Assembly (NCBI GenBank): GCA_963669285.2
Contig: CAXXSI010000016.1
Location: 124,001-188,000, forward strand
DNA length: 64,000 nt
Source of the DNA: JAWKWH01 sp963669285
GTDB lineage: Bacteria; Pseudomonadota; Alphaproteobacteria; Rhizobiales; Rhizobiaceae
Direction of reading: 5' to 3'
Positions 17,443 through 26,757 of the stretch are shown here, one piece after another. Numbering within the stretch: the stretch's first letter is position 1; each line of letters starts with the position of its first letter. The notes beneath the pieces were generated by a model. That model was not told the DNA's origin, ran no database searches, and worked only from the letters and a program-made list of their open reading frames with translations. A program made the translations under genes and the position numbers.

Positions 17443-18249
17443 ATGGAGCAATTACCCGAAACATCCGCCGTTGATCTCGAATTGCACGATGAATGGCTGA
17501 CCGTCTGGTTCAACGAGCCGGAAAAGCGAAATCCGCTGTCGGAAGCACGTTCCCGCGACCTTCTCGCGATATGCGAAGCGGTTGCCGCCAGGCGGGACAT
17601 TCGCGGAGTCACATTTCGCGGCCGTGGCGGCATTTTCTGCGCCGGCGGCGATCTGAAAGCCTTCAGCGCGGTGTTTCAGGGCAAAGGCGACCGACAGGCC
17701 ACGCTTGAGATGAGCCGGGCAGGAGGACGTTTGTTCGACGCGATCAATGAATTGCCGCAGGTCACGGTGATGGCGGTTGAGGGTGCGGCGGTTGCCGGTG
17801 GTCTGGGATTGGTGTGCACGGGTGACATTGTGATCGTCGAAAGAGCGGCGAAATTCTCATTGACGGAAACCAAGATCGGCCTGTCGCCAGCGCAGATCGC
17901 GCCATTTCTGGTTCAACGTTTGGGTTACCCGCTGGCACGGCGTTTGATGTTGACCGGGGCTTCATTCGATGGCGCTGGTGCGGGTGAACTGGGGCTCGCT
18001 GATGAGGTCGCCGACGGTACTGCCGGCGTCGATCATGCAATCGAAGCCATTGCTCTGCAGGTCAGAAAATGCGCGCCTGGCGCCGTTGCCGATACCAAGA
18101 AACTGATCCTCAAACTCGGCGGCCGTGATCGCGACGGACAGATCGAGCTGGCTGCCAACGTCTTTGCCGACCGCATATTGTCGGACGAGGGCAGGGAGGG
18201 CGTTTCCTCCTTCATCGAAAAACGAAAACCCAAATGGGCGGACGGATGA
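17443..18249 (+). CDS. Enoyl-CoA hydratase/isomerase family protein, AtuE/LiuC-like
   Basis: This 268-residue crotonase-fold enzyme has the two oxyanion-hole segments GGIFCAGGDLKAF and VEGAAVAGGLGLV and the catalytic-region ETKIGLSPAQIAPF. Within an Atu-type operon it would hydrate the 3-methylglutaconyl-CoA-like or isohexenylglutaconyl-CoA product of the carboxylase. It starts 9 bases after the carboxyltransferase gene and its stop overlaps the next start. Substrate is inferred from context. Confidence 0.88.
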   Translation: MEQLPETSAVDLELHDEWLTVWFNEPEKRNPLSEARSRDLLAICEAVAARRDIRGVTFRGRGGIFCAGGDLKAFSAVFQGKGDRQATLEMSRAGGRLFDAINELPQVTVMAVEGAAVAGGLGLVCTGDIVIVERAAKFSLTETKIGLSPAQIAPFLVQRLGYPLARRLMLTGASFDGAGAGELGLADEVADGTAGVDHAIEAIALQVRKCAPGAVADTKKLILKLGGRDRDGQIELAANVFADRILSDEGREGVSSFIEKRKPKWADG

Positions 18250-20237
18250 AATCCATGATCAACAGCCTGCTTGTCGCCAATCGCGGCGAGATTGCCTGCC
18301 GCATCATCCGAACGTGCTGCCAACTCGGCATTCGCACCGTTGCGGTTTATTCGCAAGCGGATGCGCAAGCACCGCATGTCATGCAGGCGGATGAAGCGGT
18401 TCTGATCGGGCCGGCACCGGTGGCTGACAGCTATCTGAACATCGACAGCATTCTGCAAGCGGCCAATTCTTGCGGAGCCGATGCGATTCATCCGGGTTAC
18501 GGATTTCTGTCCGAGAACGCCGAGTTCGCCAGCGCATGCGTCGATGTCGGTTTGGTCTTTGTCGGACCAGGAGCCGAGGCCATCGCGCTGATGGGCAACA
18601 AGGCCGAAGCCAAACGTCGGATGATTGCGGCGAGCGTGCCCTGCGTGCCGGGGTATGAAGGCCGGGACCAATCCGAAAAGGCATTCGTGTCGGCGGCGGA
18701 CAAGATCGGTTATCCGGTTATGGTCAAGGCCGCGGCAGGCGGCGGCGGTCGTGGCATGCGTCTGGTCGAGGAGCCCGCGCAACTGGGCGAGGCTTTGTCG
18801 CTGGCCCGGTCGGAGGCGGAAAACGCGTTTGGTTCAGGTGAACTGATCCTGGAAAAGGCCATTGTCGAGCCGCGGCATGTGGAAATACAGGTTTTTGCCG
18901 ACAATCATGGCAATGTGATCCATCTGGGCGAGCGGGATTGCTCGGTCCAGCGCCGCCATCAAAAAGTGATTGAAGAGGCGCCGTCGCCGGCTGTCGATGC
19001 TGCGCTTCGCCAGCGCATGGGCGCTGCGGCTGTCGAGGCAGCCAAGGCCATTGGTTATAGCGGTGCCGGAACCGTCGAGTTTCTGCTCGATGGTGAAGGT
19101 TCATTCTACTTTCTCGAAATGAATACGAGGCTGCAGGTCGAACATCCCGTTACCGAGATGGTGACAGGCCTTGACTTGGTGGCGATGCAGATTGCCGTTG
19201 CTCAAGGAAAAAGACTGCCAATATCGCAGCAGGATGTCCGTTGTGACGGCCATGCGATAGAAGTGCGGCTTTATGCCGAAGACCCCGGCCAGGATTTCTT
19301 GCCGTCGACCGGCGCGATCGAATCGTGGATTGCGCCACGCGGCGAGGGCATTCGTGTCGACAGCGGTATCGAAACCGGAGGGGTGGTATCACCGCATTAT
19401 GATCCGATGCTGGCGAAAATCGTCGCTTGGGCCGACAACCGCGAATTGGCACGCCGGCGGCTTGTCGCCGCTTTGGGAGACACCGTGCTGTTCGGCCCGG
19501 CATCAAACCGCGATTTCCTGATCGAGGCGCTCGAACGAGAGCGTTTTGTATCCGGCGAGGCAACCACCGGATTCATCGCTACTGAGTTTGAAATCGGGAT
19601 TGAGGTACCGAGTCCGAAGCCACAGGAGACTGCCATCGCGGCGGTATTGCATTTCCTCTGGCAGCGCGACCAATCAATGGCGCATAGCGGTATGGTTTCA
19701 CCAGAACTGTTGAACTGGTCGAGTCGCGGTCCCATCCCATGCCACATGCGCCTTGGTGCCGGTGGAGATGATTCGGAAGTGTTCGTTGCCGCTGACGGAA
19801 ATGAATACAGGGTGTCGGTGGGCGGAACTGAAACCAATGTTGGATTGAGCCAATTGGATGGAAACCGGGCAAGGTTCCGGATTGATGACCATGGCTGTGA
19901 CGTCACTTTTTGGTCTGGGAACGGGATTGTGTTCCTTGCCACTTCAAAGCGGATATTCGAGTTTCGTGTCGCCGATGCCGGATCAGGGGATAGCGAAGCC
20001 GTCGCGTCCGGCGGCGCGGTTCTGGCGCCGATGCATGGCAGGATAACCGAAATTGTTGTATCGGGCGGCGATGAAGTTACCGCCGGCGACCGATTGGCGG
20101 TTCTCGAAGCCATGAAAATGCAGCATCAGATTACGGCTCCCGTCGCCGGAAAGGTTGCTGTTGTTCACATTGCCACCGACGATCAGGTTGGCGCGGACGA
20201 TTTGATCATTGAGATCGAAGTTATGGAAGAAACGTGA
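18246..20237 (+). CDS. Acyl-CoA carboxylase alpha subunit (biotin carboxylase plus BCCP), AtuF/LiuD-like
   Basis: This 663-residue subunit combines an ATP-dependent biotin carboxylase (VANRGEIACRIIRT, the ATP loop AAAGGGGRGMRLV, EMNTRLQVEHPVTE) with a C-terminal biotin carboxyl carrier domain in which K624 of EAMKM is the biotinylated lysine. ATG 18246 overlaps the hydratase stop as ATGA. Starts at 18234 and 18255 are also possible. It pairs with the carboxyltransferase at 15811 to form the holoenzyme. A biotin ligase is needed from elsewhere. Confidence 0.93.
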   Translation: MKSMINSLLVANRGEIACRIIRTCCQLGIRTVAVYSQADAQAPHVMQADEAVLIGPAPVADSYLNIDSILQAANSCGADAIHPGYGFLSENAEFASACVDVGLVFVGPGAEAIALMGNKAEAKRRMIAASVPCVPGYEGRDQSEKAFVSAADKIGYPVMVKAAAGGGGRGMRLVEEPAQLGEALSLARSEAENAFGSGELILEKAIVEPRHVEIQVFADNHGNVIHLGERDCSVQRRHQKVIEEAPSPAVDAALRQRMGAAAVEAAKAIGYSGAGTVEFLLDGEGSFYFLEMNTRLQVEHPVTEMVTGLDLVAMQIAVAQGKRLPISQQDVRCDGHAIEVRLYAEDPGQDFLPSTGAIESWIAPRGEGIRVDSGIETGGVVSPHYDPMLAKIVAWADNRELARRRLVAALGDTVLFGPASNRDFLIEALERERFVSGEATTGFIATEFEIGIEVPSPKPQETAIAAVLHFLWQRDQSMAHSGMVSPELLNWSSRGPIPCHMRLGAGGDDSEVFVAADGNEYRVSVGGTETNVGLSQLDGNRARFRIDDHGCDVTFWSGNGIVFLATSKRIFEFRVADAGSGDSEAVASGGAVLAPMHGRITEIVVSGGDEVTAGDRLAVLEAMKMQHQITAPVAGKVAVVHIATDDQVGADDLIIEIEVMEET

Positions 20238-20264
20238 TCGCTTTTTTTAAGAGGTTGAATCAAC

Positions 20265-21056
20265 ATGTTGCAGCAAGCCATTGATTTTCGTGACGAGTCT
20301 GAGGTTTTGTTCGAGTTGCTGCAGACAAAAGGCGATGCTGATTTTGCCCGTACAACCCAATTCAAGGACTGGACGGTCAACGATGTGCTGGTGCACCTGC
20401 ATTTCTGGAACCAGGCGGCGGACCAGTCGCTGAATGATCCGGATGGCTTCATGGGGCTTTTCAATGAATTGAGCCAGAGCCTTGCATCCGGGACACTGCG
20501 CGGCTTCGAAAACAGCCACGTGCAAGATCGTAGCACGGCCCTGCTGACGACCTGGCGCTCATTTTACCTGGATATGGCCGAACGCTGGAAGAACCTTGAT
20601 CCCAAACACCGTGTAAAATGGGCGGGACCGGAAATGTCCGTACGTTCGTCGGCGACGGCGCGGCAAATGGAAACCTGGGCGCACGGACAGGAGGTTTTTG
20701 ACCTGTTCGGCGTGCAACGCCAGGACCATGACCGCATTAAAAACATCGTGGTTCTCGGCATCAACACCTATGAGTGGGGTTTCAAGGTCCGCGGAATGAC
20801 TGCGCCGAAACCGATGCCGTTCGTGAAGCTGATTGCTCCATCTGGTGCGGTATGGACTTTCGGAGAGGAAAGCGCTTCGACCGTATCAGGAAGTGCGGTG
20901 GGCTTTGCCCAGATTGTCACCCAAACCCGCAATGTTGCCGATACCGATATCAATACCGAGGGTGAGGCGGCCGAACTGTGGATGAAGCATGCCCAGTGTT
21001 TTGCCGGCCCACCCGAAACGCCGCCAGCGCCCGGTGCACGCGGTATTTCGCCATAG
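20265..21056 (+). CDS. TIGR03084-type protein (DinB/maleylpyruvate isomerase-like fold)
   Basis: This 263-residue protein resembles the TIGR03084 group with the mycothiol-dependent maleylpyruvate isomerase N-terminal (DinB-like) four-helix fold. The pattern includes TQFKDWTVNDVLVHLHFWNQAAD near residues 25-47 (only partly conserved) and a putative metal histidine in METWAHGQEVFDLFG. Function is unknown. Proteins of this group often sit beside AtuA/AtuC-type genes, and here it is the last gene of that operon, 27 bases after the biotin subunit. It ends two bases before the convergent phoB stop. Confidence 0.75.
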   Translation: MLQQAIDFRDESEVLFELLQTKGDADFARTTQFKDWTVNDVLVHLHFWNQAADQSLNDPDGFMGLFNELSQSLASGTLRGFENSHVQDRSTALLTTWRSFYLDMAERWKNLDPKHRVKWAGPEMSVRSSATARQMETWAHGQEVFDLFGVQRQDHDRIKNIVVLGINTYEWGFKVRGMTAPKPMPFVKLIAPSGAVWTFGEESASTVSGSAVGFAQIVTQTRNVADTDINTEGEAAELWMKHAQCFAGPPETPPAPGARGISP

Positions 21057-21058
21057 AT

Positions 21059-21757
21059 CTATTCGCTGTCGAGAGAATAACCGGCGCCGCGTACGGTGCG
21101 GATAGGGTCCTTGCGGCCGGTTTTCGTCAGCGCCTTGCGCAGGCGTCCGACGTGAACGTCGACCGTCCTGATGTCGACCTCCTTGTCGCGGCCCCAGACC
21201 AAATCAAGCAATTGATCGCGGCTCCAGACACGTTCGGGTTTCTCTATCAGCGTGCACAACAGTCGGTATTCGGTCGGCCCCAGGTGAACGGCCCGGCCGC
21301 CCCGGGTGACGCGATGACGTTCGGCATCCAACGTGATGTCCTTGAAGGTCAGCGTCTGACCCACGCTTGCCGGTCTGGCGCGCCGCAGCGCCGCTTTGAC
21401 GCGGGCGATCAGTTCACCGACAGCATAGGGTTTGACGACATAATCGTCCGCGCCGGTATCAAGACCACGCACGCGGTCGCTTTCGTCGCCGCGTGCGGTC
21501 AGCATGATAATCGGCGTGTTGCGGCTGCTGTCACGGGCCTTCAGGCGCCGGCAAATCTCGATGCCGGAGACGCTCGGCAGCATCCAGTCGAGGATGATCA
21601 GGTCCGGCCGGAGCTCATCGGCGACAATCAACGCCTCTTCGCCGTCCTCAACGCCGGTGACGTCAAACCCGGCCTTGGAAAGGTTGTAGGAGAGCATCTC
21701 CAACTGCGGCTTTTCGTCTTCGACGAGCAGAATTGTCGGTGTGATGGTACTGGCCAT
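21059..21757 (-). CDS. phoB: Phosphate regulon response regulator PhoB
   Basis: This 232-residue OmpR-type regulator has a receiver domain with acidic pocket VEDE and phosphoacceptor D57 in LIILDWMLPSVSG, the switch lysine in DYVVKPY, and a winged-helix DNA-binding domain (GPTEYRLLCTLIEKPERVWS, DVHVGRLRKAL). Phosphorylated by PhoR under phosphate limitation, it binds Pho boxes. ATG 21757 is preferred to TTG 21766. It is the last gene of the pst-phoU-phoB operon, starting 5 bases after the phoU stop. Confidence 0.96.
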   Translation of the reverse strand: MASTITPTILLVEDEKPQLEMLSYNLSKAGFDVTGVEDGEEALIVADELRPDLIILDWMLPSVSGIEICRRLKARDSSRNTPIIMLTARGDESDRVRGLDTGADDYVVKPYAVGELIARVKAALRRARPASVGQTLTFKDITLDAERHRVTRGGRAVHLGPTEYRLLCTLIEKPERVWSRDQLLDLVWGRDKEVDIRTVDVHVGRLRKALTKTGRKDPIRTVRGAGYSLDSE

Positions 21758-21762
21758 GTCGT

Positions 21763-22494
21763 TCAAGCCCTGTCCGACTCGGCGCCCAGTTCGTGCGATA
21801 TGAAACTCGTCACGTCGCCCTTGGGTCGGTCATCATCGGGCATCTTGCCATTGACGAGATAGTGGACCTGTTCGGCAATTCCGGTCACATGGTCGCCGAT
21901 GCGTTCGATGTTTTTGGCGATGAACAGCAGGTGCATGCATGGCGTGATCGCCTTTGGATCTTCCATCATATAGGTGAGGATCTCACGGAACAGCGCATTG
22001 TGGATCTGATCAACCTCCTCGTCGCGCCGCCGGATCTCGTCAGCGGCGCTGACATCGCGTGCGACATAGGCGTCGAGAACGTTTGTCAGCATCTCGCGGA
22101 CCAACTTGCTCATGCGCCGGATCGTATCCGATGATGAACCAACCGGATTGGAATTGGCCAGTACGGTGGTCCGTTTGGCGACGTTTTTTGCGTAATCGCC
22201 AATGCGCTCGAGATTGGCGGAAACCTTGAGCGTCGACACGATCATGCGCAGATCATCAGCCACCGGCTGACGGAGTGCGAGAAGCCGAACGGCCAGTTCG
22301 TCGATCCTGGTTTCAAGCGCATCGACCTCACTGTCTCTCGTACGGACCTTTTCGGCCTGTTCGACATCGCGGCGCACCAGCGCCTCCGCCGCTTCGGCGA
22401 TCTGGGACTCGACCAGGCCGCCCATTTCGAGAAACAGGGTTTCTGCCTGTCCGAGTTCCTGATCGAACGAGGTGACGATATGGTTGCTTTCCAT
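21763..22494 (-). CDS. phoU: Phosphate signalling protein PhoU
   Basis: This 243-residue cytoplasmic protein has two PhoU three-helix-bundle repeats, each with the metal-binding pattern (ERIGDYAKNVAKR and ERIGDHVTGIAEQV). PhoU couples the Pst transporter to PhoR and prevents kinase activity in high phosphate. ATG 22494 has GGAGA upstream and begins 15 bases after the pstB stop; an upstream TTG at 22512 is less likely. Confidence 0.95.
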   Translation of the reverse strand: MESNHIVTSFDQELGQAETLFLEMGGLVESQIAEAAEALVRRDVEQAEKVRTRDSEVDALETRIDELAVRLLALRQPVADDLRMIVSTLKVSANLERIGDYAKNVAKRTTVLANSNPVGSSSDTIRRMSKLVREMLTNVLDAYVARDVSAADEIRRRDEEVDQIHNALFREILTYMMEDPKAITPCMHLLFIAKNIERIGDHVTGIAEQVHYLVNGKMPDDDRPKGDVTSFISHELGAESDRA

Positions 22495-22508
22495 TTCGAA
22501 TTCTCCAA

Positions 22509-23321
22509 TCAACCGATGCGCCCGGTCACATAATTACTGGTGCGCTCATCCTGCGGTGTGGTGAATACTCCGCTGGTGTCGCCGCTTTCGACAAGTTCGC
22601 CCAAATGGAAGAATGCGGTTTTCTGCGAAACACGGGCAGCTTGTTGCATGGAATGGGTGACGATGACGATCGTGTAATTTTCGCGCAACTCATCGAGAAG
22701 TTCCTCTATGCGCGCCGTGGCGATGGGATCAAGTGCCGAACAGGGTTCATCCATCAGGATGACGTCCGGCTGTACGGCAATGGCACGGGCGATACAGAGA
22801 CGCTGCTGTTGCCCCCCTGAAAGGCCGGTGCCGGGCTCCTGCAACCGGTCGGCGACCTCGTCCCAAAGGCTTGCGCGCTTCAAACTGGATTCAACAACAT
22901 CCTCAAGTTCGGTCTTTGAGCTGGTTAGCCCATGGATCTTGGGGCCGTAAGCGACATTCTCGAATATCGATTTTGGAAACGGGTTCGGTTTCTGAAAGAC
23001 CATGCCGACATGGGCGCGCAAGGTCACCACGTCGACGTCGGGTGCGTAGATGTTCTGCCCGTCCAGTTCAATCGCACCGGTAATACGGCAGATGTCGATG
23101 ACGTCATTCATGCGGTTGAGGCAGCGAAGAAAGGTGCTCTTGCCGCAGCCGGACGGACCGATCAGTGCGGTGACCTGCTTTTCAGGAATATCCAGCGTGA
23201 CATCCTTCAATGCCTGCTTGTCGCCGTAGAAGACGTTGACGTTGCTCGAAGTAATCTTGGACCGGGCGGGTGCGAGTTCCGGCAACTCAACAAGATTGAG
23301 GCGCTGCGCCTGCATTTCCAT
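22509..23321 (-). CDS. pstB: Phosphate ABC transporter ATPase PstB
   Basis: This 270-residue ATPase of the high-affinity phosphate importer has Walker A GPSGCGKST, signature LSGGQQQR, Walker B ILMDEPCSALDP and the switch histidine in THSMQQA. A short N-terminal extension of about 20 residues precedes the ATPase domain. The ATG at 23321 follows GGGAG. It energises the PstC/PstA channel and takes part in PhoU-PhoR signalling. Confidence 0.97.
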   Translation of the reverse strand: MEMQAQRLNLVELPELAPARSKITSSNVNVFYGDKQALKDVTLDIPEKQVTALIGPSGCGKSTFLRCLNRMNDVIDICRITGAIELDGQNIYAPDVDVVTLRAHVGMVFQKPNPFPKSIFENVAYGPKIHGLTSSKTELEDVVESSLKRASLWDEVADRLQEPGTGLSGGQQQRLCIARAIAVQPDVILMDEPCSALDPIATARIEELLDELRENYTIVIVTHSMQQAARVSQKTAFFHLGELVESGDTSGVFTTPQDERTSNYVTGRIG

Positions 23322-23333
23322 TCTCCAAACTCC

Positions 23334-24611
23334 CTACCAGCGGATTTCCAGTTTGCGGCGCAGTACGATGGCTGCGAGGTTCATGATGATCAGAAAGACA
23401 AGCAGAACGACAATGGCCGCCGAGGTTTTCTCAACGAATCCGCGTTCCGGACTGTCGGCCCACAGGAAAATCTGGACGGGCAGGGCGGTTGCCGCATCGG
23501 TGATGCCGGTCGGCAGATCGACGATGAAGGCGACCATACCGATCATGAGCAGTGGCGCCGTTTCTCCGAGTGCCTGGGCCATACCGATGATCGCCCCAGT
23601 AAGCATACCGGGCATGGCGAGTGGAGCGACATGATGGAAGGTTGTCTGGGTTTTGCTGGCGCCAATACCCATTGCGGCTTCGCGGATCGATGGCGGTACC
23701 GCGCGTAGCGACGCCCGCGAAGCAATAATAATGGTCGGCAGGGTCATCAATGCCAGAACCATGCCGCCGACCAGCGGCGTGGACCGTGGCAAACCAAATG
23801 TGTTGAGCAGGATGGCAAGGCCCAGCAATCCAAAGACGATGGAGGGAACAGCGGCCAAGTTGTTAATGTTAACCTCGATCAGACGATTGAGTCGCGATTT
23901 TGGCGCGTACTCCTCGAGGTAAATAGCGGCCAATGTTCCGATCGGGAACGACAGCGCGAAACAGACTAGCAATGTCAGGAATGAACCGAGGAGCGCACCA
24001 AGAATGCCGGCGAGTTCTGGTTCGCGGGAATCTCCGCTGGTCAAGAAAGGTGTGTTGAAGCGGGTTTGAATGCGCCCGTCGTGGGCGAGGGTATCAAGCC
24101 AGCCGATCTGATCGTTGTCCAGGCGCCGCTGGTCTTCGGGCAGGTCGGCGGAGATGTAACCTTTAAAATAGAGTTCGGTTTCGCCGGAAGCCGACAGCCA
24201 GACTCGTTTTGTGGATCCGATGAGCGAATGGTCGGCAAGCACCATCGCTCTTAATTCATAACCGACTTCGGAACTCAGTATGTTATTAAGTTTGCGCTTG
24301 TCGCGGCGTTTTTTCACATCGGGAAACAAGCCGCGGAGCGACGCTCTGGCGAGTTTGGTGTAGTTGGCTGACCGCAGGGCGGAGGATTCGCGGTTGCCGT
24401 CCGGATCGATGACGACCGCATCAAAATTGATGTCGAGTCCCACAAGGTTGCGCTTGAATGCGGGAAAGCCCTGATAGAGTATCGTGGATACCATAAGCGC
24501 CAGAAAGCCGAGGGATATCAGGATGGCGATCATGCCATAAGCCTTGAACCGGCGTTCACCGGCATGGCGGCCTTTCAGCCTCCCGTCGGATTTTGTAATC
24601 AGATCAGTCAT
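23334..24611 (-). CDS. pstA: Phosphate ABC transporter permease PstA
   Basis: This 425-residue inner-membrane permease is longer than the roughly 300-residue enterobacterial protein. After one membrane span near residues 25-50, a loop of about 150 residues (DUF3333-type, as in other alphaproteobacteria) precedes the transport domain with its cytoplasmic EAA-type loop (IREAAMGIGASKTQTTFHHV). It overlaps pstC by 8 bases, indicating translational coupling. Confidence 0.95.
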   Translation of the reverse strand: MTDLITKSDGRLKGRHAGERRFKAYGMIAILISLGFLALMVSTILYQGFPAFKRNLVGLDINFDAVVIDPDGNRESSALRSANYTKLARASLRGLFPDVKKRRDKRKLNNILSSEVGYELRAMVLADHSLIGSTKRVWLSASGETELYFKGYISADLPEDQRRLDNDQIGWLDTLAHDGRIQTRFNTPFLTSGDSREPELAGILGALLGSFLTLLVCFALSFPIGTLAAIYLEEYAPKSRLNRLIEVNINNLAAVPSIVFGLLGLAILLNTFGLPRSTPLVGGMVLALMTLPTIIIASRASLRAVPPSIREAAMGIGASKTQTTFHHVAPLAMPGMLTGAIIGMAQALGETAPLLMIGMVAFIVDLPTGITDAATALPVQIFLWADSPERGFVEKTSAAIVVLLVFLIIMNLAAIVLRRKLEIRW

Positions 24612-25554
24612 ACTGTTCCCTGAAAAGCTCGACGATCTTGAGCGCGATGATGTTGAGGATCAGCGTGGCGACGAACAACAACAATCCGAGCGCAAAGGCG
24701 GCCAGGGTCTTGGCACTGTCGAACTCCTGATCCCCCGTCAGCAAGGTCACGATCTGGACGGTAATCGTGGTCACCGCGTCCAGTGGATTGAGCGTGAGTT
24801 TGGCGGCCAGTCCGGCGGCCATGACCACAATCATTGTCTCGCCAATGGCGCGCGAAGTTGCCAACAAAATACTGCCGGCAATGCCGGGAATCGCTGCCGG
24901 CAACACCACTTTTCTGATGGTTTCGGCCTGTGTCGCGCCAAGCCCGTACGACGCATCGCGCAGCGACTGGGGAACTGCGCTGATCACGTCATCGGAAAGG
25001 GATGAAACCAGCGGCACGATCATGATGCCCATCGCCAGGCCGGCAGCGAGTGCGCTTTCTGAGGCGACTTCAAATCCGGCGCCTGTTCCGGCGTCGCGAA
25101 TAAAGGGAGCGATGACAAGGGCGGCGAAGAACCCGTAAACAACAGTCGGAATACCGGCCAGCATTTCCAGAAGCGGCTTTACGACATTGCGCATTCTCGA
25201 ACTCGAGTACTCGGCTAGGTAGATCGCCGACATGAGGCCGAGGGGAGCTGCGACAAACATGGCTATTGCGCTGATCAGCAACGTTCCGGTGATCAGCGGA
25301 ATGGCGCCGAAGGCGCCGGAGGCACCCACCTGATCGGACCGGATAGCCGTTTGCGGGCTCCATTCCAAGCCAAACATGAATTCGGTGATCGCCACTTGCT
25401 CAAAGAAACGGACCGCCTCGAACATCAGGGAAAAAACAATGCCGACCGTTGTAAGAACGGCTGCAAATGAACAGGCGATCAAAACAGCCCTGATCGCCAG
25501 TTCTCCGATATTGCGGCGCCTGCCGGAGCGCGTGATGCTCAAGGTTGTGCTCAT
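24604..25554 (-). CDS. pstC: Phosphate ABC transporter permease PstC
   Basis: This 316-residue inner-membrane permease has about six spans and the EAA-type loop SLRDASYGLGATQAETIRKV. It pairs with PstA. The ATG at 25554 is used; the open frame extends to 25584 but overlaps the pstS end without improving the N-terminus. It begins 30 bases after the pstS stop. Confidence 0.94.
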   Translation of the reverse strand: MSTTLSITRSGRRRNIGELAIRAVLIACSFAAVLTTVGIVFSLMFEAVRFFEQVAITEFMFGLEWSPQTAIRSDQVGASGAFGAIPLITGTLLISAIAMFVAAPLGLMSAIYLAEYSSSRMRNVVKPLLEMLAGIPTVVYGFFAALVIAPFIRDAGTGAGFEVASESALAAGLAMGIMIVPLVSSLSDDVISAVPQSLRDASYGLGATQAETIRKVVLPAAIPGIAGSILLATSRAIGETMIVVMAAGLAAKLTLNPLDAVTTITVQIVTLLTGDQEFDSAKTLAAFALGLLLFVATLILNIIALKIVELFREQYD

Positions 25555-25584
25555 TTGTTCACGCCCCGGCTCGCCGACGTGCAA

Positions 25585-26631
25585 TTACATCGACAAATTG
25601 GTGAGATTATCGACCTTGGCCTTCCACTCGGCAGCTTCTTCTCCGGTCATGGGAATCAATCCCTTGTCGGCAAGATAACCTTCCTCGCCGTTGGCTGCTT
25701 CACCGGTGAACTCGGCCAAATACTCTTCAATACCGGGAATGACGCCGATATGCGCTTTCTTCACATAGAAGTAGAGCGAACGAGAAACCGGGTAGGATCC
25801 GTCGGCGATCAATTCGAACTCGGGCGCTTGCCCGTTAATTGTCGAGCCTTGCACGACATCGGCGTTCTGATCGAGGAAGGAAAAGCCGAAAATGCCCAGA
25901 GCATTCGGATTTGCGTCGAGCTTCTTGACGATCAGATTGTCGTTCTCGCCGGCTTCAACGAATGCGCCGTCTTCACGGATAGTGTGACACAGCGCTTTGT
26001 AGGCAGATTTATCCTGTTTCTTGAGCGCCTTGACCCAGTCGAACTTCTTGCAGCCGCCTTCCATCGCCAGTTCAACAAATGCGTCGCGCGTGCCGGAGGT
26101 CGGTGGCGGACCGAGCACCTCGATCCTCACTTTCGGCAGGTTCGGATTGACCTCATTCCAATACGTGTAAGGGTTTGGCTTGGTTTTGCCCTCACCGTCA
26201 GGCACGTCTTTTGCCAAGGCCATGAAAACGTCCTTGAGTGACAATGCATAGGCGTCAGAATTGCGCGAGTTGGCCAGGACGATGCCGTCGTAACCGATTT
26301 TCACCTCGACAATCTCGTTCACGCCATTTGCAGCGCATTTATCGACCTCGGATTTCTTGATGCGACGCGAAGCATTGGTGATGTCGGGATAGCTTTCGCC
26401 TACGCCTGAGCAAAACAGCTTGAGCCCGCCGCCCGAGCCCGTGCTTTCGACTACGGGTGTCTTGAAGTCGGTGTTCTTGCCGAATCTTTCGGCGACCGTC
26501 GTTGCGAACGGGAACACGGTTGAAGAACCGACAATCGTTATCTGATCGCGAGCCTGGCCGGCATTCGTACCGATTGTCAGTGCGGCGACGCTGGCGCAGA
26601 GTGTCGTGAGAAATTTTAACTTTGAGGACAT
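25585..26631 (-). CDS. pstS: Periplasmic phosphate-binding protein PstS
   Basis: This 348-residue protein has a Sec signal peptide (positive start, hydrophobic core, likely cleavage after GQA near residue 27). Phosphate-contacting segments are GSSTVFPFATTVAERFG, ESTGSGGGLKLF and PPPTSGTRDAFVELA. It captures phosphate for PstCAB. GGGAG precedes the ATG at 26631, and a Pho box lies 80-108 bases upstream, so it is the first gene of the PhoB-controlled transcript. Confidence 0.96.
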   Translation of the reverse strand: MSSKLKFLTTLCASVAALTIGTNAGQARDQITIVGSSTVFPFATTVAERFGKNTDFKTPVVESTGSGGGLKLFCSGVGESYPDITNASRRIKKSEVDKCAANGVNEIVEVKIGYDGIVLANSRNSDAYALSLKDVFMALAKDVPDGEGKTKPNPYTYWNEVNPNLPKVRIEVLGPPPTSGTRDAFVELAMEGGCKKFDWVKALKKQDKSAYKALCHTIREDGAFVEAGENDNLIVKKLDANPNALGIFGFSFLDQNADVVQGSTINGQAPEFELIADGSYPVSRSLYFYVKKAHIGVIPGIEEYLAEFTGEAANGEEGYLADKGLIPMTGEEAAEWKAKVDNLTNLSM

Positions 26632-26710
26632 GCCCGGAACTCCCTGGGTTGGACCGATTCGCTTCTAATAGTTTGCAAGCGATCCGCTATCGGGTTCGGG
26701 TCACGGCAAT

Positions 26711-26739
26711 ATGACAGTCACATTGCAGTTTTGTGACAG
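26711..26739 (-). promoter_or_regulatory. Pho box (three 11-bp-spaced repeats) upstream of pstS
   Basis: Read on the minus strand, the site is CTGTCAC-AAAA-CTGCAAT-GTGA-CTGTCAT: three direct 7-base repeats at an exact 11-base period. The known Pho box is two CTGTCAT-like repeats 11 bases apart, so this is one and a half to two overlapping boxes. It lies between phoR and pstS and should drive pstSCAB-phoU-phoB under phosphate starvation. Confidence 0.9.
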
Positions 26740-26757
26740 TGTGTGGACCGCTGGGTC

